Shown one piece after another: positions 18,730-26,572 of a stretch of 29,683 bases of DNA. The position numbers and the translations under genes are program-made. The stretch's first letter is position 1; the number at the start of each line of letters is the position of its first letter. The stretch covers positions 1 through 29,683 of the forward strand of contig CAWJIJ010000004.1 of the NCBI GenBank assembly GCA_963842955.1. Reading direction: 5' to 3'. The DNA is from JARFQW01 sp963842955. Its GTDB lineage: Bacteria; Pseudomonadota; Gammaproteobacteria; Steroidobacterales; XN24. The notes beneath the pieces are model-generated. The model saw only the letters and a list, made by a program, of their open reading frames with translations. It made no database searches and was not told the DNA's origin.

Positions 18730-20097
18730 TCACCCGACTCGACCCAGACCGTCGCGCTCTCGTCGGGGATGAAGCCCTGGTCCGGACCGGGGTCTTTGGT
18801 ATCGCCCCGGTGGATGATGAAGTTGAACGGCTGCGCCGGGTCCTGCAGCAGGACATTCCAGAAGGCGCCGTCGCCGTCGATGCCGGTGGGCGGCTTCGGA
18901 GTTCGGCCAGTCGGTCGCCTCGGACGGATCGATAGCGTCGCCCCACAGGTGCAGGCCCCAGAAGTCGTTGAAATCACCGCTGGTGGGGTCGCCGTAGTCG
19001 CCGTCAGACCGGTAATAGCGCACCGTCGCATAGCCCTGGGCGCGGGCCTGGCTGGCGTAGTCGTTGCCGTCGTCCTGCTTCAGCCAGATCTCAGGTGTGA
19101 CATTGGAGTCGAAACTGCGGTCGGCGTTGGTCCCGTCTTTGGTATCGCCGCGGTGGACGATGAAGTTGACCGTGCCGCCCCCCGGGGCCAGCTTGACCCA
19201 GGCGAAGCGTCCGTAGTCGGTCTCGCCGAGGAACGGCTTGGGCTGCGTCCACTCCGTGGCCTCCGAGGCGTCGATGCCGTCGCCCCACAGATGCAGGCCC
19301 CAGAAGTCGTTGAAGTCGCCGGTGGTGTGGTCGCCGTAGTCGCCGTCGGCGCGGTAGTAGTGAATGATGGCGTAGGCCGCCGGCGCCAGCGGTCCGATGG
19401 TCAGCACCTTGCTGGCCGAGTCCCAGGCGAACTGCATGGTGGCGTCGGCGGGCACCACGAAGGCGATGTTGGGACCGTTCGGCACGCCCCCTTCGCCATA
19501 GTTGATGTCCCAGCCCTCGTTGATGGCCACCTTGGCCTCGTAGTTGCCGGCCGGGATCTGGTCCGTCGTGAACGTGTAGGTGCCGTCACCGTCGGGGTCC
19601 TGCAGCCATGACCGCAGGCAATCGGGCTGCCAGTCGCCGGGGCAGCCGATCTCGCTCTGGAAGCTGCCGGGTACGGTGGCGATGATCGAGTTGACGTTGT
19701 CGGTGACCCAGTGGGAGTCGTGGTCGTAGTAGAACTTCACGCTCGTGGGCGCGGCCAGGTTCAGCACGAGGTTGGGGCCGCCCTCGATACCACCGGCACC
19801 GAAATTGGCATCCCACGTGCCGTTCAGGGCCGCCTTGTACTCAAAGGTCCCGGCCGGGATCTCATAGGTGGCCTGCCAGACGTCGTCGCCGCCGTCATAG
19901 GCCAAGGCGGTGTCCGCGCAGTCCGGCTGCCAGTCGCCGGGGCATCCCAGTTCCGACTGGAAACTGCCCGGGACGACGACACTGGTGGGCGGGGGCAGGT
20001 GATCCGCGACCGCAACGGCCGGCAGCAGCAGCATCGTGGAAAGGGTAAAACGAAGGCCACGGCACAACGCGCCGGCCTGCGACAGGAATTCAGACAT
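18730..20097 (-). CDS. pulA: Pullulanase N-terminal part: signal peptide, X25 and CBM41 modules
   Basis: This is the 5' part of the pullulanase gene. The ATG at 20097 has GGGGGGTG upstream and begins a signal peptide (RFTLSTMLLLPAVAVADH). Residues about 40-125 and 140-235 are two copies of the pullulanase X25 domain (VPGSFQSE[LI]GCPGDWQPDC ... N.GPN). Residues about 241-345 and 355 onward are CBM41 starch-binding modules (YYR.DGDYGD..[TS]GDFNDFWGLHLWGD). The true frame is lost near 18900, after DATDW. An extra C (CC for C) would restore RTPKPPTGIDGDGAFW in the next frame. That frame continues to about 18655, where a missing T in a T-run restores DFGDPTSSDYNDFWGLHVW of the third CBM41. The two shifts compensate, and the whole locus (15457-20097) is a multiple of three, consistent with a 1546-residue protein. 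Confidence 0.85.
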   Translation of the reverse strand: MSEFLSQAGALCRGLRFTLSTMLLLPAVAVADHLPPPTSVVVPGSFQSELGCPGDWQPDCADTALAYDGGDDVWQATYEIPAGTFEYKAALNGTWDANFGAGGIEGGPNLVLNLAAPTSVKFYYDHDSHWVTDNVNSIIATVPGSFQSEIGCPGDWQPDCLRSWLQDPDGDGTYTFTTDQIPAGNYEAKVAINEGWDINYGEGGVPNGPNIAFVVPADATMQFAWDSASKVLTIGPLAPAAYAIIHYYRADGDYGDHTTGDFNDFWGLHLWGDGIDASEATEWTQPKPFLGETDYGRFAWVKLAPGGGTVNFIVHRGDTKDGTNADRSFDSNVTPEIWLKQDDGNDYASQARAQGYATVRYYRSDGDYGDPTSGDFNDFWGLHLWGDAIDPSEATDWPNSEAAHRHRRRRRLLECPAAGPGAAVQLHHPPGRYQRPRSGPGLHPRRERDGLGRVG

Positions 20098-20399
20098 CGG
20101 ACACCCCCCAAGGTCGTTATCCCGGTTGGGCCGACGCGCCGTCCAATGGTCTGACCGGTCCCCAACCGGTACAGGCAGTATAGATGACGGAAGTTCAAGG
20201 GAAATTCAGTGGTGGAGATTCGGGGACAGAGCCCCTGATTGCTGCACCTTTGAATGCACAAAATCCGTATAGAGATTCTGGGCGGTTCACCTAGTGTTCC
20301 ATATAGGGACACCGGATTGTTTGGCCCGGCCCGCTGCCGGCTGCCCGTTCATGCCTTCTCAGGCAGCCGGATCGACGGCTTGGCCAGGAGGGATGCACG
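20098..20399. promoter_or_regulatory. Divergent spacer between pulA and the FG-GAP gene
   Basis: The 302-bp spacer must contain the promoters of two divergently read genes. I could not identify a convincing -35/-10 pair or a maltose-regulator box by eye. A short GGGGACAGAGCCCC dyad-like string lies near 20224. It contains no ORF with a recognisable product. Confidence 0.35.
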
Positions 20400-21948
20400 A
20401 TGACAGCTCTCCGCTTTGCTCATCACGAGTCTCACTTCAGAGCCTTTTCACCTGTTCTGGCCCTGCTCCTGCTCTGCCTATGCGGTGGCCCCGTCTTGGC
20501 GGAGCCGCTGGAACTCGGCACGGCCCAGCTCATCGAGCGAGGCCGGTGGGGGGACATCGGCTGCTTCGGCCGGACGCTGGATATTGAAGATGGCGTCGCG
20601 GTCGTGGGCGATTCCTGCGACCACATGACTTCGGGCGCGGCCTACGCGTTCGCCGTGCAGCCCGGAGGACTGTGGGAGCAGACCTGGGAATACGCGAAAG
20701 GATCCGGAAACGAGGACGACCATTTCGGGGCTGACTGTATCCATAGACGCAGGCCGGGTCGCCATTGGCGAGGCTGCCATCACGGGCAGCATCTATTTCT
20801 ATCAGGTCCTTCCCGGCGGCGCCCTGGATTTCACGAGCAGATATTTCTATCCGGGCACGGAGTACGTCGTTCACTTCGGGGCCCGTGTAGCCCTGGACGG
20901 CCAGACCCTGCTGAGCGGTTCCACGGTTCGCCAGCAGATCTATATTCTGGAAGAACGGGACGGCGAGTGGACCGAGGTCAGCCGGATCGCCGCAAACCCG
21001 ATATTCGACCTCGATGGCGACATCTTTCTTGTAGGAGTTCCGAGCGACGATGCTGCCGGTGAGAATGCCGGCGCCGTCAGGACCTTTGTGCGAAACCGCC
21101 GCGGCAACTGGAGGGAACGAGTCGAGTTCCGCCCCGAGGACGCCGCTGCTGGACAACGCTTTGGTCAGTCTCTCGCCATCGACGGAGACCGGGCGCTGGT
21201 CGGCGCGAGTGGGCGCAGCACGGAGAACGGCAAAGCAGGCGTTGCCTACGTGTTCGAGCGGCAAAGCGGCGGAGCATGGCGGCAGGTGGCTCGCCTGGAC
21301 GAAGAGGGTGGCTCGGCCTTCCCGCCGACGGGCGGAACCGCCGTGGCACTCTCCGGCGACATGGCGCTGGTCGACAGTGGTACTGACTATCGCGCCGTCG
21401 CCGTATACCAGCGGCAGCCAGACGGAAGCTGGCCGCTTGTTGCGAAACTGATCGGGCATGACGTGACGGCGGATTCGGGTTTCGGCGGGGCGATTGCACT
21501 GGACCCGCCCTGGGTCATCGTCGGCGCATCGAGGCAGGCGCACGCCGCGGACGATGAGGTCCGGGGCGCGGTGCATTTCTTCGATCTGTCGCCGCTGAGC
21601 ACCGTCAAGCAGGTCACTATCGACGTGAAGCCCTGGAGTACGTCGAACGTCGTCGATCCCGGCTCAACGAGACTGGTCGCCGTCGCGCTGTTCTCCAGTG
21701 CCGATTTCGACGCTCTGCAGACCGACCTGACAAGCCTCCGTCTGAGCCCGGGGCAGGCCCCGTCTCGCAACTATCGAGTCTACGATGCCGATGCCGACGG
21801 CATCCCGGATCTGATGGCCTGGTTCAGGATCCGCGACCTCCAGATTGCCTGTGGACGCTCGGAGCTTGTGCTGGAAGGCCGGACCCATGCTGGACAGGCA
21901 TTCATGGGCAGTGATTTTGTGACCAACCGGCGATGCCCGGGGCCGTAG
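20400..21948 (+). pseudogene. Secreted FG-GAP-type propeller protein with the recurring C-terminal domain, one frameshift
   Basis: The ATG at 20400 follows a strong CCAGGAGGG site and opens a signal peptide (FSPVLALLLLCLCGGPVLAE). FG-GAP_2-like repeats follow, of the form FG..[LV]..[DE].. [VA]LVG.......GAAY.F (for example FGQSLAIDGDRALVGASGR and GVAYVFERQSGGAW). The frame is lost at a GGGG run near 20727-20730. Removing one G restores HFGLTVSIDAGRVAIGEAAI, which continues unbroken to the TAG at 21948 and gives about 515 residues. The last 110 residues (21613-21945) are the shared domain: VTIDVKPW, N.VDPGS, DFDALQTDL, NYRVYDADADGIPDL, FRIRDLQIACG, GRTHAGQAF, VTNRRCPGP. The intact long 3' frame argues for a sequencing error or a very recent mutation. 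The protein is probably extracellular or on the outer membrane; its role is unknown. Confidence 0.75.
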
Positions 21949-22012
21949 CCTGGGCCTGGTCCGTGCCTGCGGATCGAAAAAGTGAAGATCCTGGACAGAA
22001 TTCGGAGACTTC

Positions 22013-22060
22013 GGTGACAGTTCGCCAGGCTCCTGCCCGGCGAGTTAAGTGAACTGTCCC
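22013..22060. repeat. GTGACAGTTC...GTGAACTGTCCC dyad after the first FG-GAP gene
   Basis: GGTGACAGTTCG and AGTGAACTGTCCC are imperfect inverted arms about 24 bp apart, 65 bp after the upstream stop codon. It is the same element family as at 24175 and 25972. The other part of the 345-bp gap before the next gene shows nothing recognisable. Confidence 0.65.
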
Positions 22061-22293
22061 CCTATTTTCGCTGCCGCAACTACGTACAGCCCCGGCGGCT
22101 GTGCGGACTATGCTTCAGGCATGGGTGCCGGGGCAGGGGCATCGCTCCTGCGGCCTGTCCCTGCTTCGGACTGAAACCGCCAGGGTGATGGCGTTGCGTG
22201 CCCGGCCGGGCCGACACCGTACTCGTGGTCTGCCCCGCCGTCGCCATGGCACACGATCCCGGAACAGGGCTCTCAGGGGCCCGGGAGGCAAGG

Positions 22294-24147
22294 ATGAACG
22301 CCATATCTTCCGTGGCGCGCCGAAGCCCGCTCTACAAAGCCTTCGGCCTGTTTGCGGTCCTATTTCTGATTCCTCAGCTTTCTGCTGCTGATGTGGTCAT
22401 GACACAGACGCTGCCGGCGTACGGCGGCGGTCTGGATGTGGATGGCGATGTCGCCCTGGTCGGGGACCCGGGCAACGATGACCAAGGCGAAGACGTTGGC
22501 GCGGTCCATGTGTTGTCGCGGATTGCCGGTCGATGGACGGAGACGGACGTGTTCTACCCTCCAGATCCATCGACTGTCACGGGCTTTGGCCAGGACATCG
22601 CGCTCGACGGCGCCCGGGCCCTCATCGTCGCGTCCGGCGAGGCATTCATCGTTGAGCTTCAGGACGGCATATGGGTCCAGCAGGATCAACTTCTGCCGGA
22701 CTGTGCTCCGGCTTGCGATCCGGCGTTCTCCGTGGGATCTGTCGCTCTTGATGGCGACCATGCAGTCATCGGGATGCCAAGCGGCGACCAAGGGAGGGTC
22801 TACATCTTCAAGAAACGCCGCGCGGGTTGGCGCCAGGAGGCGGTTCTCAAACCGACCGACAAGCGCGTATCCAGCTTTGGCGCTTCGGTTGCCCTTGAGG
22901 GCCAGACACTCGTTGTGGGTGCGCCGCGAACGTCGACCCACAAGGTGCCCGTATCCGGGGCGGCTTACGTGTACAGGCGGCGCGGCACTAGTTGGACACC
23001 GCGCGCGCAACTCGCTGGCTGTTTCTTCTATGCCCACTGTGGCCTGACCGTCGAGGTACAGGATGGCACGGCGGCGGTGTCCGCTGTCTCACAAACCGAC
23101 TACGGATACTTCACCGGATACGTCTACATGTACTCCGGATTTGCCAGCAATTGGAGCCAGGATATCCGGCTAAGGGGCGACTGGGTCGCACCGGGCAACA
23201 GGTTTGGCCTTTCTGCCTCCTACCACAAGGATGCATTGGCTCTCGGTGACGATGTCCTAGTGGTTGGCGATCCCCGAGATTACGGCTCAGGCAGTGAATT
23301 CGCCTCCGCCTACCTGTTCCGGCGTATCGACGGCGCCTGGGTCCGGATGCAGAAATTCGCGCCCGACGGCGTGGCGACCCCCGATGATTTCGGCAGCCAG
23401 CTGGTCCTTTCCGGGACCACCCTCATGGCCGGCGTTTCCGACCGCCTGTATGTGTACGAGATTGGCCGGCAGATTGCCATAGACGTCATTCCCGGCAATC
23501 CCCACAACGCATTGAATCTCCAGACGCAGAAGCGTTTCTGGGTCGCGGCCCTGTCCGGCGCGGATTTCGATGCGCTGCAAATCGATCCGGATACCGTTCG
23601 TGTGGGGCCAAACGACGCCGCATCCGACACTCATCGGGGTCCGCGATGTGAACGCGGACGGATTGCCCGACCTGGAGCTCCGTTTCCAGACGGAGGCCGT
23701 CGATCTCTCCTGCGGCAAGGGAACACTGACTCTCACGGGGGCGACCTACAGCGGTGGAAGCGTACGTGGTGAGGATCAATCGAGGTTCGAGGCTGTATCG
23801 ATTCGGAGATCAGGATCATCGTCAAGGCGCCACCGTTCTCCAGTGACAGAGGCCTGGTGAGCCTTTCCGACTCGCAGCCTGTACGTGGTCTTGATGTCGC
23901 AGGAGGGTTTCGATCCTGGAACCGTCGTTACAGAAACGATTCGATTCGGCGATACTGGTGCCGCGCCGCGAGGTATCAATCTCGTTGACCGCAACGGTGA
24001 CGGCGTCCTCGATCTGCGCCTCAGGTATCGGCTAGCCGGATGTGCCGCTGTCCTGCGGAGACGTGAACGATTTGGGTAAGCGGCATGACCGGAGCACGCA
24101 CGACCTTCAGCGGCCTGCTGGGGCTGACGGTGTCCGGTTGCCAATGA
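22294..24147 (+). pseudogene. Secreted FG-GAP-type propeller protein with two degenerate C-terminal domains, multiple frameshifts
   Basis: I place the start at ATG 22294, after a GGGAGGCAAGG site, because it opens a signal peptide (YKAFGLFAVLFLIPQLSAAD). About 390 residues of FG-GAP-like repeats follow (FGQDIALDGARALIV, FGASVALEGQTLVVGAPRTS, FGSQLVLSGTTLMAGV). From 23473 the shared domain starts (IAIDVIPGNPHNALNLQTQK, DFDALQIDPDTVRVGP). It then continues in another frame after a GGGG run near 23640 (VRDVNADGLPDLELRFQTEA, LSCGKGTLTLTGATYSGG). After another shift near 23775 the end of the first copy (SIEVRGC) runs into a second copy (IRIIVKAPPF, MSQEGFDPGTV, DRNGDGVLDLRLRY). Further shifts near 23880, 24037 and 24080 precede the final ...TFSGLLGLTVSGCQ and TGA 24147. 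Five shifts in 450 bp indicate real decay of the 3' end, unless local read quality is poor. Confidence 0.7.
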
Positions 24148-24174
24148 CGATTCAGGATGGGGTGCCACGAATGA

Positions 24175-24223
24175 GGTGACAGTTCACTCAACTCACTCGC
24201 GCGAAGATAAGTGAACTATCACC
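24175..24223. repeat. GGTGACAGTTCACT...AGTGAACTATCACC dyad
   Basis: This is the best-preserved member of the family: 14-bp arms GGTGACAGTTCACT and AGTGAACTATCACC with one mismatch, separated by 21 bp. It begins 28 bp after the reconstructed stop of the preceding gene and lies upstream of the beta-helix gene. It could act as a terminator-like hairpin or be a REP/REPIN remnant. Confidence 0.7.
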
Positions 24224-24380
24224 TAATTCCCGATACAAACGCCTTCCATTTTCCCCTATTGACAGGGTCCTGGCGGCAGCTAGGTTTCATTCATAATGTA
24301 CGGCAAAAGCCGGCAGGCGGTCGGCCCTGTATGTTCGCCCTGAACGCATGGTTTGCTGCCAGCTGGGGGGCGTGATTTAA

Positions 24381-25880
24381 ATGACACAAGGCCATGCGCG
24401 AGTCCCGGTTCCGACGGGGCTCATCCTTTCCGTTGTGACAACAATTGCCTGTCTGCCGACGATGGCTCTGTCCCGCGATTTTCTGTGTGAGTCCGGCGAT
24501 ACCGCCTGCCTGAAAGCCGCCATTGCGGTCGCCAACGACAACGGCCAGTCGGATCGCATCGTGCTTCAACCCGGAACCTTCGTTCTGACGGAGCCGGATC
24601 CGGACGGCGGGCGATTCGGTCCATCGGGACTTCCTGTGGTGACCAGCGAGATTGCCATTGACGGCAACGGCGCGATCATCGAGCGGAGCAGCCGTGACGG
24701 CACACCGGACTTCCGGATCCTGCTCATAGATGAAGGCGGTGACCTGACGCTGGATAACGTCATCTTGCGCAACGGGAACACCCGGGGGGAATCCCCGGCA
24801 CAGGACTGCGCCGGCATCGCTCAGAGAGCTTCCTCCCAGCTTCGGATCATGAGCAGCACCATTTCTGGCAACCGCGCCGAATTCATCGGCGGCGGTCTCT
24901 GCCTGGGCGGTCTGGCCGTGATTCGGGATACGACGATCTCCGACAACGTCGCCGTGGACGGAGGAGGCATCTTCGTGGATCGCGACGGCGAGCTTGACCT
25001 GGTGGATAGCGTGGTCGCCGGTAACAAAGCGGACTATGGCGGCGGCCTATTCGTCGATAATGGTGGAATCGCCCGCATCGATGCCGGCATCGTTACGGCC
25101 AACGAGGCACGTTCATGGGGCGGCGGGATCGGAACATTCGATTTCGGCCCGGACAATGACTTCGGCACGTCGCTAACCCTTTCGAAAGTGTCCCTCACGG
25201 ACAATTTCGCGGGTGACGGCGGCGGCCTGTACAGCAGTACCGGCGTAGGCCGCCTTACCGAGAGCATCATCTCCGGCAATACGGCAACCTTCGGCGGATC
25301 TGCGGTGACCAATCGGCGAGCGGAGCTGAAGCTGTCGGGAAACTGTGTGGTCGGGAATACACCATCCTCGGTGACTGGTCTCGCGGTCGCCAATGCGCCG
25401 GGCGCCCCCGAGGCTGACGCCAGGCGCAACTGGTGGGGAGCTGCCGACGGCCCCGGCGGGGTGGGCCCCGGGTCCGGCGATGCCGTCGGAGAGAATATCC
25501 GCTTCGTACCATTCCTTGAGGCACCGCCGAGTCCCTGTGCGGCACTGTCCGTCGCCATCGACGTTCAGCCGTGGAGTGAAAGCAATCTCGTCGATCCAGC
25601 ATCCCCCGGTCTGCTCACCGTGGCACTTTTCTCCGAAAACGGCTTCGACGCCTTGCAGGCGGACCTGGCGTCCGTCAGGCTGAGCCCAGGCGATGCCGGA
25701 TCCGGAAATTACCGGGTCTATGATGTCAACCGGGATCGCATCCCCGACCTGCTGATGTATTTCAGACTGCGCGACCTGCGGATCGGCTGTGGCGAAACAC
25801 CGCTCGAACTGACTGGGCAAACTCACTCGGGTCAGGAGTTCGCGGGAACGGACACAGTCTCGAACCGTCGATGTCCCTGA
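24381..25880 (+). CDS. Secreted right-handed parallel beta-helix protein with the recurring C-terminal domain
   Basis: The ATG at 24381 follows GGGGGGCG and opens a signal peptide (LILSVVTTIACLPTMALSRD). Residues about 40-90 look like a CSLREA-type start (CESGDTACLKAAIAVANDN ... IVLQPGTFVLTEP). Residues about 90-360 form parallel beta-helix coils with the usual [IV]..[ST].[IV]SGN.A..GGG[IL] pattern (STISGNRAEFIGGGLCLGG, TTISDNVAVDGGGIFVD). A short conserved NWWGAADGPGG segment follows, as in choice-of-anchor beta-helix proteins. Residues about 390-499 (25552-25877) are the shared domain: VAIDVQPW, N.VDPASP, GFDALQADL, NYRVYDVN, DLRIGCGETPLELTGQTHSG and a final NRRCP. This is the only fully intact gene carrying that domain here. 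It is presumably exported to the cell surface or beyond, with a binding or adhesive role (inference). Confidence 0.85.
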   Translation: MTQGHARVPVPTGLILSVVTTIACLPTMALSRDFLCESGDTACLKAAIAVANDNGQSDRIVLQPGTFVLTEPDPDGGRFGPSGLPVVTSEIAIDGNGAIIERSSRDGTPDFRILLIDEGGDLTLDNVILRNGNTRGESPAQDCAGIAQRASSQLRIMSSTISGNRAEFIGGGLCLGGLAVIRDTTISDNVAVDGGGIFVDRDGELDLVDSVVAGNKADYGGGLFVDNGGIARIDAGIVTANEARSWGGGIGTFDFGPDNDFGTSLTLSKVSLTDNFAGDGGGLYSSTGVGRLTESIISGNTATFGGSAVTNRRAELKLSGNCVVGNTPSSVTGLAVANAPGAPEADARRNWWGAADGPGGVGPGSGDAVGENIRFVPFLEAPPSPCAALSVAIDVQPWSESNLVDPASPGLLTVALFSENGFDALQADLASVRLSPGDAGSGNYRVYDVNRDRIPDLLMYFRLRDLRIGCGETPLELTGQTHSGQEFAGTDTVSNRRCP

Positions 25881-25971
25881 GACGCGCCATCGATCGGGGA
25901 CAGTGATCGTTTTCCCGGAACGGCAAATTCGGATCAGCGTCATCCGAATGACCGCCGAATCTCCGCGGCGG

Positions 25972-26018
25972 GGTAACAGTTCACTCCATTGCGTGGGCGG
26001 CAATACCGTGAACTGTCG
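25972..26018. repeat. GGTAACAGTTCACT...CGTGAACTGTCG dyad after the beta-helix gene
   Basis: The arms GGTAACAGTTCACT and CCGTGAACTGTCG are inverted around a GC-rich loop, 92 bp after the stop codon. Just before it, CGATC-(9)-GATCG followed by TTTT (25891-25913) may be a weak intrinsic terminator. The element abuts the 65-bp array that follows. Confidence 0.6.
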
Positions 26019-26054
26019 TTGTACGTCTCTTTTCAGCCCATATTCCGGCCATCT

Positions 26055-26213
26055 CACCGGATGCACGCGTTTCCGCGGAAACGTCACTCACTCCCTTTCA
26101 ACGCGTTTCCCCAACATTCCACCGGACATCCACGTTTCCGCGGAAACGTCAGGCTGGCCCTTTCCACCCATTTCCCGGTCCTCTCACCGGATATTCCCGT
26201 TTCCGCGGAAACG
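26055..26213. repeat. 65-bp tandem array centred on the palindrome CGTTTCCGCGGAAACG
   Basis: The 16-bp perfect palindrome CGTTTCCGCGGAAACG occurs at 26068-26083, 26133-26148 and 26198-26213, exactly 65 bp apart. Units start with CACCGGA (26055, 26120, 26185). Unit tails are also similar, rich in CCTTTCC and TTTCCC. The third unit diverges after its palindrome, and a tail-like stretch before 26055 suggests a truncated earlier unit. Sequence outside the palindrome differs more between units than CRISPR repeats do, so I read it as a REP-type array. Confidence 0.8.
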
Positions 26214-26414
26214 CCCGTGATCGGTGAGTGTCGTGGGATGCCAAGCCAGAACCACGCCTGCAGTCGCCAGCCCACAAGCACTGCTCGCAGCAGCACGCCG
26301 GGAAAACATCCCCCGCCCACACGCCCGGCCGGTGACGCACCGCACCCTTCGCCCTCTGTAGATTGTCCGGATCCTCCCTCATAAGAACAGGGAGAGAATC
26401 CAGCGCTTTCACCA

Positions 26415-26448
26415 CGATTCCGACGTTACCGCGGTAACGTCGGAATCG
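26415..26448. repeat. 34-bp perfect palindrome upstream of the acyltransferase genes
   Basis: The palindrome is centred at 26431/26432 with core CGTTACCGCGGTAACG and outer arms CGATTCCGA and its complement; there is no mismatch. The core equals the array palindrome (CGTTTCCGCGGAAACG) with a paired T-to-A and A-to-T change that keeps symmetry. It could form a strong hairpin and lies about 125 bp before the MBOAT start. It may be a REP unit, a terminator-like hairpin or an operator. The space between it and 26573 shows nothing else recognisable. Confidence 0.75.
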
Positions 26449-26572
26449 GACCCGAAAGCACCCCCGCATGACCCGCCTGGCCAATCCCGCTATGCTTCCG
26501 CCTGCGCGTCAGCGATAAGAACAACAATCAGGGGGAAACGCTGCGGCCAGGCCCGCGGCCCGCCGTCACACC

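Noticed and set aside
24259..24284. TTGACA followed by TAGGTT as a promoter for the beta-helix gene
   Set aside because: The -35 is good but the -10 matches only about half of the consensus at 16-bp spacing; too weak to list as a feature.
26055..26213. Possible CRISPR array
   Set aside because: Only three units; the conserved part is a perfect palindrome with variable flanks, and unit tails are similar to each other rather than unique spacers. No cas genes are present.
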